Positions 49,486 to 58,196 of a stretch of 64,000 nt of DNA are shown piece by piece. The position numbers and the translations under genes are program-made. Below the pieces are notes generated by a model. It saw only the letters and a list, made by a program, of their open reading frames with translations, ran no database searches and was not told the origin of the DNA. Numbering within the stretch: the stretch's first letter is position 1; each line of letters opens with the position of its first letter. Source of the stretch: Nitrosomonadales bacterium (GTDB taxonomy: Bacteria > Pseudomonadota > Gammaproteobacteria > Burkholderiales > Gallionellaceae); assembly GCA_016218415.1 (NCBI GenBank), contig JACRED010000015.1, positions 1 to 64,000 of the forward strand, given 5' to 3'.

Positions 49486-50619
49486 ATGAAAATAGCCATA
49501 GTTCATGATTGGCTGACCGTTTATGCGGGTGCTGAACGCGTTTTGGAACAAATGCTGAATTGTTATCCCGAGGCCGACGTTTTCAGCATGGTGGATTTCC
49601 TGCCTGCGGACAAGCGGCATTTTCTGCAGGGTAAGCGCGTAATAACTTCGTTCGTTCAACGATTGCCTTTTGCAAAATCAAAATATCGGACTTACCTGCC
49701 GCTGATGCCTCTGGCGGTGGAGCAATTCGATCTATCGGGCTATGACATTGTGATGTCAAGTTCGCATGCAGTGGCCAAGGGAGTGTTAACCGGCCCTGAC
49801 CAGTTGCACCTGTGCATGTGTTATTCCCCAATACGCTATGCGTGGGATCTTCAGCATCAATATTTGCGGGAATCTGGGCTGAATCATGGGCTGAAGGGCT
49901 GGCTGGCAAAATGGATGCTGCATCGCATTCGCCTGTGGGATGTGCGGACAGCCAATGGCGTGGACCAATTTATTGCGATATCACGCTTTATAGCCAGGCG
50001 CATTGACAAGGTTTATCGGAGAGATTCCGAAGTCATCTACCCGCCTGTCGATGTATCCTCTTTTACGCTCATGGCAGAGAAGAAGGATTACTATCTGACC
50101 GCATCCAGAATGGTGCCCTACAAGAGAATCGAGTTGATAGTCGAGGCATTCAGTGCAATGCCTGAAAAGCGTTTGATTGTGATCGGTGACGGTCCGGAAT
50201 TTGCCAAGATCAAGGCCAAAGCAGGGCCTAACGTCGAGCTGCTGGGATACCAATCCTTTGCTGTATTGTGCAGCCATATGCAACAGGCGCGGGCTTTTGT
50301 CTTTGCGGCGGAAGAGGATTTTGGAATTACTCCGCTGGAAGCACAGGCATGTGGTACACCCGTGATCGCTTTTGCCAAGGGGGGCGTCACGGAGACGATA
50401 CAGGGATTGGATGGAGATGTGCCCACCGGGGTGTTTTTCCGCGAACAGACCGCTACAGCAATTCAACAGGCGCTGCATCAGTTCGAACAGAACAGCAATA
50501 GGATAACGCCGGATGCCTGTCGCACCAATGCGATGCGGTTTGCACCGGAGCGGTTCCGGCAGGAATTCCGTGATTTTGTTGGGCGCGCTTGGGATGGATT
50601 CCAGGCAAAGCTGGAGTGA
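49486..50619 (+). CDS. Glycosyltransferase family 4, mannosyltransferase-like
   Basis: A 377-residue GT-B enzyme. The opening MKIAIVHDWLTVYAGAERVL and YDIVMSSSHAVAKGVLTGPD, then CYSPIRYAWDLQHQYL, match the WbaZ/WbdC-like GT4 group often acting with GDP-mannose or GDP-fucose. The C-terminal domain carries YYLTASRMVPYKRIELIVEA, FVFAAEEDFGITPLEAQACG (the E-x7-E donor motif) and TPVIAFAKGG. Preference for a GDP-sugar made by the manC-gmd-fcl genes is plausible but not proven. Confidence 0.85.
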   Translation: MKIAIVHDWLTVYAGAERVLEQMLNCYPEADVFSMVDFLPADKRHFLQGKRVITSFVQRLPFAKSKYRTYLPLMPLAVEQFDLSGYDIVMSSSHAVAKGVLTGPDQLHLCMCYSPIRYAWDLQHQYLRESGLNHGLKGWLAKWMLHRIRLWDVRTANGVDQFIAISRFIARRIDKVYRRDSEVIYPPVDVSSFTLMAEKKDYYLTASRMVPYKRIELIVEAFSAMPEKRLIVIGDGPEFAKIKAKAGPNVELLGYQSFAVLCSHMQQARAFVFAAEEDFGITPLEAQACGTPVIAFAKGGVTETIQGLDGDVPTGVFFREQTATAIQQALHQFEQNSNRITPDACRTNAMRFAPERFRQEFRDFVGRAWDGFQAKLE

Positions 50620-50638
50620 ACCTGATGGAGAGCAGTTT

Positions 50639-51613
50639 ATGAGTGTCATAACCAACCGCAGGAAGGCTCTGATATGCGGCATCGGTGGACAGGATGGCGC
50701 ATATCTTGCGCGGTTGCTGCTGGGTAAGGGCTATGAGGTGTGGGGCACCTCCCGGGATGCTCAGGCATCCAGTTTTACCAATCTCGAATTGCTGGGAATA
50801 AAACAGCAGTTGGTGCTGGTTTCCATGGCCTCGAATGATTTCAGAAGCGTATTGTCCACCCTGAAACACAGTGAGCCCGATGAGGTGTACTTTCTGTCGG
50901 GTCAAACCTCGGTAGGTCTTTCATTCGAACAACCGGTTGAAACGCTTGAAAGCATAACCTTGGGTACGCTGAACCTGCTTGAGGCAATCCGTTTTCTTGA
51001 CCGGCCGATAAAACTTTACCATGCCAGCTCGAGCGAGTGTTTTGGCGATGCAGGCACAACAGCTTCAGATGAAAACACTCCATTTCATCCACGCAGCCCA
51101 TATGCAGTTGCCAAGGCATCGGCTCATTGGCTCGTGGCAAATTATCGTGAAGCTTACGGATTATTCGCCTGTAATGGAATATTATTCAACCATGAATCTC
51201 CTTTGCGTCCACCCAGATTTGTGACGAGAAAGATTATTTCTGCAGCCTGTCGAATTGCAAAAGGATCGACGGAAAAACTGGCGCTTGGCAAGTTGAATAT
51301 CGTGCGTGACTGGGGCTGGGCACCCGAGTACGTGGAGGCAATGTGGCGCATGCTCCAGCAGGAAAAAGCTGAAGATTTTATTATCGCAACGGGCGAAGCT
51401 AATTCGCTTGAGGCCTTTGTGAATTGTACTTTTGATTCCCTTGGACTGAATTGGCGTGACCATGTTGTATTAAACAGTGAACTATTCCGACCTACGGACT
51501 TATTCTGGAGCCAAGGGAATCCGGCCAAGGCTGAAAGGCTACTAGGATGGCAATCTGCATCAAAAATGAAAGGGGTGATTCATAAAATGATTGAAGGAGA
51601 AAATGTTAAGTAG
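50639..51613 (+). CDS. Second GDP-mannose 4,6-dehydratase-like SDR protein
   Basis: A 324-residue relative of Gmd: [20 protein letters not shown] at the start, HASSSECFGDAG in place of the usual STSELYG region, YAVAKASAHWLVANYREAYG (Tyr-x3-Lys) and FNHESPLRPPRFVTRKI. It is about 40 residues shorter than the gmd product at 38018 and more divergent. It may dehydrate GDP-mannose for a second deoxysugar such as D-rhamnose, or act on another nucleotide sugar. ATG 50639 is chosen because it gives the full Rossmann start and has GGAG upstream. Confidence 0.82.
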   Translation: MSVITNRRKALICGIGGQDGAYLARLLLGKGYEVWGTSRDAQASSFTNLELLGIKQQLVLVSMASNDFRSVLSTLKHSEPDEVYFLSGQTSVGLSFEQPVETLESITLGTLNLLEAIRFLDRPIKLYHASSSECFGDAGTTASDENTPFHPRSPYAVAKASAHWLVANYREAYGLFACNGILFNHESPLRPPRFVTRKIISAACRIAKGSTEKLALGKLNIVRDWGWAPEYVEAMWRMLQQEKAEDFIIATGEANSLEAFVNCTFDSLGLNWRDHVVLNSELFRPTDLFWSQGNPAKAERLLGWQSASKMKGVIHKMIEGENVK

Positions 51614-51816
51614 ATTGGAGGAAAACATGCTTACCCTTGCCTGCCCAGTAGTAAGGATAAGTTGTCAAGAATTGCAGCCAAGCAATCAGCGAATGATTGA
51701 GCTAATATTGGCTCATTGCAACATTTCGAAGGACAGTTGCAGGTTTGCACTCAACAATAGCGCGAACAGTCCATTTTGTTATCACGGTTTGACTTAATAT
51801 TTAAAGGCTGAACTCA

Positions 51817-53214
51817 ATGCCAGAAGGATTTCTCCGACCCTACCATTCAGGAATTTCCCTGCTTCAACGAGCAATTGATGCGGGCCTGATTTGCGTTGCG
51901 CTGTGGATCTCGCACAGATTGTACGGTGTGGATTTCGCCGACCACAATGTGGTGTCGGCCGTTCTTGCGGTATCTTCTTTCTTCTTCTTTGCGGAAGCAA
52001 AAGGCCTGTACACCTCGTGGCGCGTCGGCAGTCTGATCGACGAGATTACCGACCTGTTCATAGCATGGGGCATGGTTGTCGTCGTGCTGGTATTACTGGC
52101 CTTTATGAGCAAGACTTCCGCCAACTTTTCGCGCCTTGCGGTCACGACCTGGTTTATCACGGCCCCGCTGGGGCTGATCTTGGCGCGTGCACTGGTCAGG
52201 TTCATCCTCCGCGAGATGCGCCGCTCGGGCAGGAACACCAGAACGCTGGCCATCATCGGTGCAAATGCCCAGGCCGTGCGGCTGATCGAAAAGACACGGA
52301 GTGCGCCCTGGATGGGCATGCTGCCTTTGGGTATTTACGACGATGCGATCGGAAAATCCGCTCCTGACGACGCTAGAACCTACCTGAAAGGGACGGTGGC
52401 AGACCTGATAAAAGAGGCGCGTGAAGGCCGGGTGGATTATGTATACATCGTGTTGTCGATGCAGGAGGAAGGCCGTATCGTCGAGCTTGTCAATGCGTTT
52501 GCCGACACCACTGCTTCCGTGTACGTCGTTCCCGATATGTTCGTTTCGGATTTGTTGCACGCAAGATGGGTCAGTTTTCACGGCATCCCTGCCATCCGGG
52601 TATATGAAACTCCTTTCATGGGAGTGGACGGCTCCATCAAACGCATCGAGGATCTGGTTCTGGGGACGCTGTTCCTGGCGATTGCTGTCATCCCGATGCT
52701 CGTAATCGGGATGGCTGTCAGGCTGACTTCGCCGGGCGCCGCCATATTCAAGCAGCGGCGTTATGGTTTGAACGGTGAGGTCGTCGAGGTATGGAAATTC
52801 CGCACCATGTCTGTCTGCGAAGACGGGGATGCAATTTCCCAGGCCAAACGGGGTGATACGCGCATCACCCCGCTCGGAAAATTTCTGAGGAAAACTTCAC
52901 TGGATGAATTTCCGCAGTTGATCAATGTGCTGCAGGGAAGGATGTCGCTGGTAGGTCCGCGCCCGCATGCGGTCGCGCACAATGAACAGTACCGGAAGCT
53001 GATACACGGGTACATGCTCAGGCACAAGGTAAGACCGGGAATAACGGGTTGGGCCCAAGTCAACGGCTGGCGGGGTGAAACCGATACGCTGGGCAAGATG
53101 GAAAAAAGGATCGAGTACGACCTGGAGTACATACGGAATTGGTCGTTATGGCTGGACTTGAAGATACTCTGGCTCACCCTGTTCCGCGGATTTTTCGGGG
53201 AAAATGCATATTGA
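51817..53214 (+). CDS. Undecaprenyl-phosphate glucose phosphotransferase (WcaJ-type initiating enzyme)
   Basis: A 465-residue polyprenyl glycosylphosphotransferase that starts repeat-unit synthesis by moving a hexose-1-phosphate to undecaprenyl phosphate. The N-terminal half has four to five membrane helices and a CoA-binding-like Rossmann region (LAIIGANAQAVRLIEKT). A further helix (LVLGTLFLAIAVIPMLVIGM) precedes the catalytic domain with WKFRTMSV, RKTSLDEFPQLINVLQG, MSLVGPRPHAVAHNE and the C-terminal TGWAQVNGWRGETDTLGKME, which closely follows the glucose-specific WcaJ pattern. The 203 bases before it hold no clear gene. Confidence 0.9.
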   Translation: MPEGFLRPYHSGISLLQRAIDAGLICVALWISHRLYGVDFADHNVVSAVLAVSSFFFFAEAKGLYTSWRVGSLIDEITDLFIAWGMVVVVLVLLAFMSKTSANFSRLAVTTWFITAPLGLILARALVRFILREMRRSGRNTRTLAIIGANAQAVRLIEKTRSAPWMGMLPLGIYDDAIGKSAPDDARTYLKGTVADLIKEAREGRVDYVYIVLSMQEEGRIVELVNAFADTTASVYVVPDMFVSDLLHARWVSFHGIPAIRVYETPFMGVDGSIKRIEDLVLGTLFLAIAVIPMLVIGMAVRLTSPGAAIFKQRRYGLNGEVVEVWKFRTMSVCEDGDAISQAKRGDTRITPLGKFLRKTSLDEFPQLINVLQGRMSLVGPRPHAVAHNEQYRKLIHGYMLRHKVRPGITGWAQVNGWRGETDTLGKMEKRIEYDLEYIRNWSLWLDLKILWLTLFRGFFGENAY

Positions 53215-53301
53215 ATTCATATTGGGTACCCTTCACATTCCGGAACGCGCAATCCAGCCAGATGAATTCTGGAAACCAATTATCATCACTTTGAAATTTA
53301 C

Positions 53302-54273
53302 ATGAGCCATTACCCCCCGCTGATTTCTGCCCTCGTTACGCTGATACTGGCGTTGATCCTGACTTTGAACAAAGACGGCACGCTGCAGGACATTCCCAAT
53401 GAACGCTCGCTGCACACCGAGCCTGTCCCGCGCACCGGAGGCATTGCGCTGATGGCAGGTATTCTGTCCGGCTGGGTGCTGCTGATCCAATACTGGGCGT
53501 GGTGGATCGTATTGCCTGCGCTGGGCTTGTTCGCATTGTCGCTGGTGGACGATGTGCGCAACTTAAGCGCCAGGACACGGCTGATCGGTCATTTTGCCGC
53601 CGCTGCGGTCGTGTTGGCCGGCGCAGGAGTAGGCTGGTTGTGGCTGTTGCCGGTGTTGCTGTTCATCGTGTGGATGACCAATCTGTATAACTTCATGGAC
53701 GGTTCGGACGGTCTGGCCGGCGGCATGGCGCTCTTCGGTTTCAGTTTTTACGGAATAGCCGGACTGATGGGCGGCGGCCAGGCCTTTGCGATGATGAACT
53801 TCTCCATCGGCGCTGCTGCATTGGGATTCCTGTACCACAACTTTCATCCGGCCAGGGTATTCATGGGCGACGCCGGTTCCATCCCGCTCGGGTTTCTCGC
53901 TGCGGCATTCGGCGTCTGGGGATGGCAACTCGGTTATTGGCCGTTCTGGTTCCCCATACTGGTATTTTCACCGTTCGTGGCCGATACGACCTTTACGCTG
54001 TTTAAACGCGTGTGGCGCAGGGAAAATCTCGCGCAAGCGCACCGCAGCCACTATTACCAGCGGCTGGTGCAAATGGGCTGGGGGCATCGCAACACCGCCC
54101 TGGCCGAATATGTGCTGATGCTGGTGGCGGGCGTGGCGGCACTGTGGGGCATCGGTCTGGATGGATCGGGGCAGGGTAACCTGCTGGCCTGGTGCGGGGC
54201 GATCTATCTGGGACTGACGATGTGGATAGACCGGCGCTGGCGGCGGCATGTCACGATGGGAAATAACAATTGA
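53302..54273 (+). CDS. MraY/WecA-family undecaprenyl-phosphate N-acetylhexosamine-1-phosphate transferase
   Basis: A 323-residue polytopic enzyme (about ten helices) of the WecA/WbpL group, a second type of initiating transferase. Visible motifs are NERSLHTEPVPRTGGIAL, LVDDVRNLSARTRLIGH with the Mg-binding Asp-Asp, NLYNFMDGSDGLAGGMA and FMGDAGSIPLGFLAA; the cytoplasmic RRENLAQAHRSHYYQRLVQM matches the sugar-specificity loop with conserved histidines. Together with the WbpM-like gene next to it, it resembles the wbpL-wbpM pair that starts O-antigen with a 6-deoxy-N-acetylhexosamine. Confidence 0.9.
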   Translation: MSHYPPLISALVTLILALILTLNKDGTLQDIPNERSLHTEPVPRTGGIALMAGILSGWVLLIQYWAWWIVLPALGLFALSLVDDVRNLSARTRLIGHFAAAAVVLAGAGVGWLWLLPVLLFIVWMTNLYNFMDGSDGLAGGMALFGFSFYGIAGLMGGGQAFAMMNFSIGAAALGFLYHNFHPARVFMGDAGSIPLGFLAAAFGVWGWQLGYWPFWFPILVFSPFVADTTFTLFKRVWRRENLAQAHRSHYYQRLVQMGWGHRNTALAEYVLMLVAGVAALWGIGLDGSGQGNLLAWCGAIYLGLTMWIDRRWRRHVTMGNNN

Positions 54274-56135
54274 TGTTCAAGTCCAATGTCCGCACTGCGC
54301 TGGCTGTGCTGCACGATGCCGCGGCAGCCGCGTTGGCATGGAGTTTTGCCTATTTGTTGCGTTTCAATTTTGAGCTGCCGGACAGCTTTATCGTGGAGCT
54401 GCGACAAAGCCTGCTGCTGGTGGTGCCGCTGCAACTGGTGATCTTCTGGCGCTTTAATCTGTATCGCGGCATCTGGCGTTATGCCAGCACCACCGACCTG
54501 CGCCGGATTTTTATGGCCGTGATGTTATCGGCGGCGGCGATCTCCCTGATGTTCTGGATGCTGCGGCTGGACTTCGTGATACCGCGCTCCGTGCTGGTCA
54601 TCAATCCGCTGTTGCTGATACTGATGATGGGCGGCAGCCGTTTTGCCTACCGGCTATGGAAGGAGCAGCGCTTATACGGTGATTTCACGCTGCATGGCGA
54701 GCCGGTGCTGGTGCTGGGCGCGGGCGATGCGGCGGCAAGCCTGGCCAAGGACCTGGACAAGAGCAACGACTGGCGGCTGGTCGGTTTTCTGGATGACGAT
54801 GCCGACAAACACGGGCGCATGCTGAATGGTGTCCGTGTGCTGGGCGGATTGGACAGCCTGCCGGATTGGGCCGAGCAGCTCGGCGTATCGCAGGTCATCA
54901 TTGCGATGCCATCCAGTTCGCATCAGCAGCGCAAGAGCGCCATCCAGCGTTGCAACCAGGCCGGACTGAAGGCGCTCACCGTCCCCTCGTTCGACGATCT
55001 GATGAGCGGGAAAGTGGCGGTATCGCAATTGCGCGCCATCGAACTGGACGATCTGCTGGGGCGCGATCCGGTCGTGCTGGATGATGCGGGATTGCGCGGC
55101 CTGCTGGGCAACGGCGTGGTGCTGGTGACCGGCGCGGGCGGCTCCATCGGTTCAGAGTTATGCCGCCAGATCGCGCGTTTTTCGCCCCCCAAACTGGTGT
55201 TGTTCGAAGCCAGCGAGTTTGCCCTGTACACAATCGAGCTGGAACTGGAACGGACTTTCCCCGCGCTGAACCGGGTATGTCTGGTAGGCGATGTGCGCGA
55301 TGCCGCACGGGTGGACGAAGTCATGCGACAACACCAGCCCGGCGTATTGTTCCACGCGGCGGCTTACAAGCATGTACCGCTGATGGAACAGCACAACACC
55401 TGGCAGGCGATACGCAACAACGTACTGGGCACCTGGACAGTTGCGAGCGCCGCACAACGGCACGGCATCGCCAATTTCGTGTTGATCTCCACCGACAAGG
55501 CGGTGAACCCCACCAACGTGATGGGCGCGAGCAAACGCCTGGCGGAAATGGTATGCCAGGCGTTGCAATCCGACGCCCACACGCCCGGCGGCACCGACAA
55601 AAAGAATGCAACGCGTTTTGTGATCGTGCGCTTTGGCAATGTGCTGGGCAGCACGGGCAGTGTGATCCCCACATTCCGCGCGCAAATCGCACGGGGCGGG
55701 CCGGTCACTGTCACCCACCCGGACATCACCCGTTATTTCATGTCCATCCCGGAAGCCGCGCAATTGGTGTTGCAGGCCGGAATGATGGGCAGGGGCGGCG
55801 AGATCTTCGTGCTGGACATGGGCGAGCCGGTCAAAATCGTCGATCTGGCGAAGGATCTGATCCGCCTGTCCGGATTTACCGAGGATGAGATCAGGATCGA
55901 ATTTACCGGCCTGCGTCCCGGCGAAAAACTCTACGAGGAATTATTGGCGGATAACGAACACACCCTGCCTACACCGCACCCCAAATTGCGCATTGCCCAA
56001 GCCCGGCAGGCTGATGCGGCATGGTTGGCCGAGTTGCTGCATTGGACGTCCGCTGAAACCATGGCAGACGGGGAAGTACGCTCGGCACTGACGCAGTGGG
56101 TGCCGGAATACCTGCCAAGCGGGCAGCGTTCCTGA
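54273..56135 (+). CDS. WbpM/CapD-type UDP-N-acetylhexosamine 4,6-dehydratase
   Basis: A 620-residue membrane-bound dehydratase. Four N-terminal helices (about residues 10-125) are followed by a Rossmann redox-sensor-like domain (VLVLGAGDAAASLAKDL) and the catalytic SDR domain, starting near residue 275: GVVLVTGAGGSIGSELC, YKHVPLMEQHNTWQAIRNN, LISTDKAVNPTNVMGASKRL and RFGNVLGSTGSVIPTFRAQI. It makes UDP-4-keto-6-deoxy-GlcNAc. The ATG at 54273 overlaps the stop of the transferase before it, so the two are coupled. Confidence 0.92.
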   Translation: MFKSNVRTALAVLHDAAAAALAWSFAYLLRFNFELPDSFIVELRQSLLLVVPLQLVIFWRFNLYRGIWRYASTTDLRRIFMAVMLSAAAISLMFWMLRLDFVIPRSVLVINPLLLILMMGGSRFAYRLWKEQRLYGDFTLHGEPVLVLGAGDAAASLAKDLDKSNDWRLVGFLDDDADKHGRMLNGVRVLGGLDSLPDWAEQLGVSQVIIAMPSSSHQQRKSAIQRCNQAGLKALTVPSFDDLMSGKVAVSQLRAIELDDLLGRDPVVLDDAGLRGLLGNGVVLVTGAGGSIGSELCRQIARFSPPKLVLFEASEFALYTIELELERTFPALNRVCLVGDVRDAARVDEVMRQHQPGVLFHAAAYKHVPLMEQHNTWQAIRNNVLGTWTVASAAQRHGIANFVLISTDKAVNPTNVMGASKRLAEMVCQALQSDAHTPGGTDKKNATRFVIVRFGNVLGSTGSVIPTFRAQIARGGPVTVTHPDITRYFMSIPEAAQLVLQAGMMGRGGEIFVLDMGEPVKIVDLAKDLIRLSGFTEDEIRIEFTGLRPGEKLYEELLADNEHTLPTPHPKLRIAQARQADAAWLAELLHWTSAETMADGEVRSALTQWVPEYLPSGQRS

Positions 56136-56169
56136 TTACACCGCACAAACCACGGGAACCGGAAACGTC

Positions 56170-57450
56170 GTGAATAAATCAACAGGATCGGGCTCACCCA
56201 TGTTTGCCTATATTGCGATCGGGCTACTGGCCGCTGTTGGCAGCATACTGGCGACGCCTTTGGCTGCCGGTCCCGCCGTGTTGCTGGCGCTGGTTGCTAC
56301 TCTTGTGATGCTGGCTAAAGGCAGCGGAACACTGCAAGTGCTCGGGCAGCCAACCCTGCATGCCCGGAATATTCTGCTGATCGCCTTCGGGGGGTGGTTT
56401 TTTGCCGAGCTGCTTTCAACCGCGATCAACAACCGGCATTGGCCAAATCTGGATTATCCGTTGAGGTTCATGCTGGGTATCGGCGTATTCTGGATCGTTC
56501 GACATGCGGCGATACGGCGGGTTGACATCTTCTTTTACGGCATCGCGGCCAGTGCAATTGGGGCGGCAGGCATCAGCTACTACCAGCTTTCAGCGCTGGG
56601 AGAAATGCGCGCAATGGGGTGGACTAACTATCCGATATATTTTGGCAATTTGAGCATATTGCTGTGCGTTTATGCGGCGATTGTGCTGATAAGCATGCGG
56701 AATAAGTTGACGATGCAGTTGCGGCTTGCTCTTGCTTTGGCCATCCCCCTGCTAACTTTTGCTGCCATTTTGTCCATATCGCGGTCGTCCTGGCTGGGGT
56801 TTGCCGGATTATTGGTTCTTGTCGATTGGCGTCGCATGAACCGCACTTATCTGATAGCGGTTGGTTTGATAATGGCATCAATTGCCGCAGCTGCTCTGAT
56901 GTTGGTCCCGGAGTTGTCTGCCAGCCTGAGAATTACAGAAGCTGTCCGGGACGTTCAGGAAATCCTGAATGGCGATTACCGTTCATCGATAGGGGACAGG
57001 CTGCAAATGTGGAAGGCCGCGCTGCTGATGTTCTGGAGCTCACCGTTGACAGGGATAGGTTCGGGCAGTTATCAGGCCGAGGTGGCTCATCTGGTCGCCT
57101 CCGGTGCTGTTGATATAGAACTGTTTAAGGGCAACACAATTTACAATCAGGCGCACTCGGAAATAATGGATATTCTGGCTACCAAGGGGCTAGTTGGACT
57201 GATTGCCTATCTGGCTTTGTTGATCCTTCCTTTCCGGCTTTTTCAAAAACTTTCCAAAACGACAAACGCCGAGGTTAAAGCGTTTGCCTGGATGGGTCAG
57301 GCAACGATCGTCGCATTTCTGTTTTTCGGGCTTACTCTCGCCACCTTCAAGATCCAGCTCTACTGTGCCGTATACCCGCTGACCATCGCCATGTTCGCGG
57401 CGCTGGCGCTCAATCTGTCGGATTCTGATCAAAGAGCTGGACATGGTTAA
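56170..57450 (+). CDS. O-antigen ligase-like membrane protein (WaaL/Wzy_C family)
   Basis: A 426-residue protein with about 12 helices and a periplasmic loop near residues 250-330. The Wzy_C signatures are SISRSSWLGFAGLLVLVDWR and, in the loop, LTGIGSGSYQAEV and AHSEIMDILATKGLVGLIAY, where the histidine is the ligase hallmark. It should join the undecaprenyl-linked glycan to the lipid A core. It starts with GTG at 56170. The following glycosyltransferase gene overlaps its end by 8 bases. A polymerase role cannot be excluded, but a separate Wzy candidate exists at 47106. Confidence 0.82.
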   Translation: MNKSTGSGSPMFAYIAIGLLAAVGSILATPLAAGPAVLLALVATLVMLAKGSGTLQVLGQPTLHARNILLIAFGGWFFAELLSTAINNRHWPNLDYPLRFMLGIGVFWIVRHAAIRRVDIFFYGIAASAIGAAGISYYQLSALGEMRAMGWTNYPIYFGNLSILLCVYAAIVLISMRNKLTMQLRLALALAIPLLTFAAILSISRSSWLGFAGLLVLVDWRRMNRTYLIAVGLIMASIAAAALMLVPELSASLRITEAVRDVQEILNGDYRSSIGDRLQMWKAALLMFWSSPLTGIGSGSYQAEVAHLVASGAVDIELFKGNTIYNQAHSEIMDILATKGLVGLIAYLALLILPFRLFQKLSKTTNAEVKAFAWMGQATIVAFLFFGLTLATFKIQLYCAVYPLTIAMFAALALNLSDSDQRAGHG

Positions 57451-58189
57451 GTTGTCCGTCATCATCATCACCAAGAACGAGGCGGCGAACATTCGCGCCT
57501 GTCTGGAATCGGTGGCCTGGGCCGATGAAATCGTCGTCGTGGATTCGAACAGCAGCGATGCAACGACAGCGATATGCGAGGAATTCGGCGCGCGCGTTTA
57601 TGTGCATGACTGGCCGGGTTTCGGCCCGCAAAAAAATCGGGCGCTCGGTTATGCGAGCCACGACTGGATACTCTCCATCGACGCCGACGAACGGGTTACG
57701 CCCGAGTTGCGCGCGGAAATTGTAGCGGCAACCAATCGGCCGCATGACCATGCGGCCTTTCGCATGCCGAGGCTGTCCAGCTTTTGCGGGCGATATATAC
57801 GCCACTCCGGATGGTATCCGGACTATGTTGCGCGCCTGTTCCGGCGCGGCACGGCCGGGTTTTCCGACGATCGGGTGCATGAACGCCTGATCGTGAGCGG
57901 ATCGACAGGGACGTTGCGGCACCATCTGATCCACGAAACTTTCCATGATCTGGAATCGTTGCTGGCCAAGGTCAATCATTATTCGACTGCCGGCGCGCTG
58001 ATGCTGAACGAGAAAAACAAATCGGCATCCTTGAAGAGGGCCGTCATCAGCGCCTTATGGGCCTTTTTCCGCAGCTACGTTTTGCGTGCCGGCTTCCTGG
58101 ACGGACGTGAAGGTTTCATGATCGCGGTTTCGACAGCGGAAGTGACTTATTACCGCTATGCAAAGCTGATGCTTTTAAAGAAACATTAA
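57443..58189 (+). CDS. Glycosyltransferase family 2, LPS core type (WaaE/KdtX-like)
   Basis: A 248-residue GT-A enzyme. The opening LSVIIITKNEAANIRACLES and AWADEIVVVDSNSSDATT, then PGFGPQKNRALGYASHDWIL and SIDADERVTPELRAEI with Asp-Ala-Asp, are the pattern of WaaE-like beta-1,4-glucosyltransferases that modify the inner core. VHERLIVSG and HHLIHETFHDLESLLAKVNH are family-specific. Its place next to the ligase supports a role in LPS core rather than in the repeat unit. Confidence 0.87.
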   Translation: MVKLSVIIITKNEAANIRACLESVAWADEIVVVDSNSSDATTAICEEFGARVYVHDWPGFGPQKNRALGYASHDWILSIDADERVTPELRAEIVAATNRPHDHAAFRMPRLSSFCGRYIRHSGWYPDYVARLFRRGTAGFSDDRVHERLIVSGSTGTLRHHLIHETFHDLESLLAKVNHYSTAGALMLNEKNKSASLKRAVISALWAFFRSYVLRAGFLDGREGFMIAVSTAEVTYYRYAKLMLLKKH

Positions 58190-58196
58190 TCACCGC

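Noticed and set aside
51627-51797. A 56-codon reading frame with GGAGG five bases before its ATG, between the second Gmd-like gene and the WcaJ-type gene
   Set aside because: The ribosome site is good but the product has no motif, signal peptide or helix pattern; kept only as a low-probability small protein.
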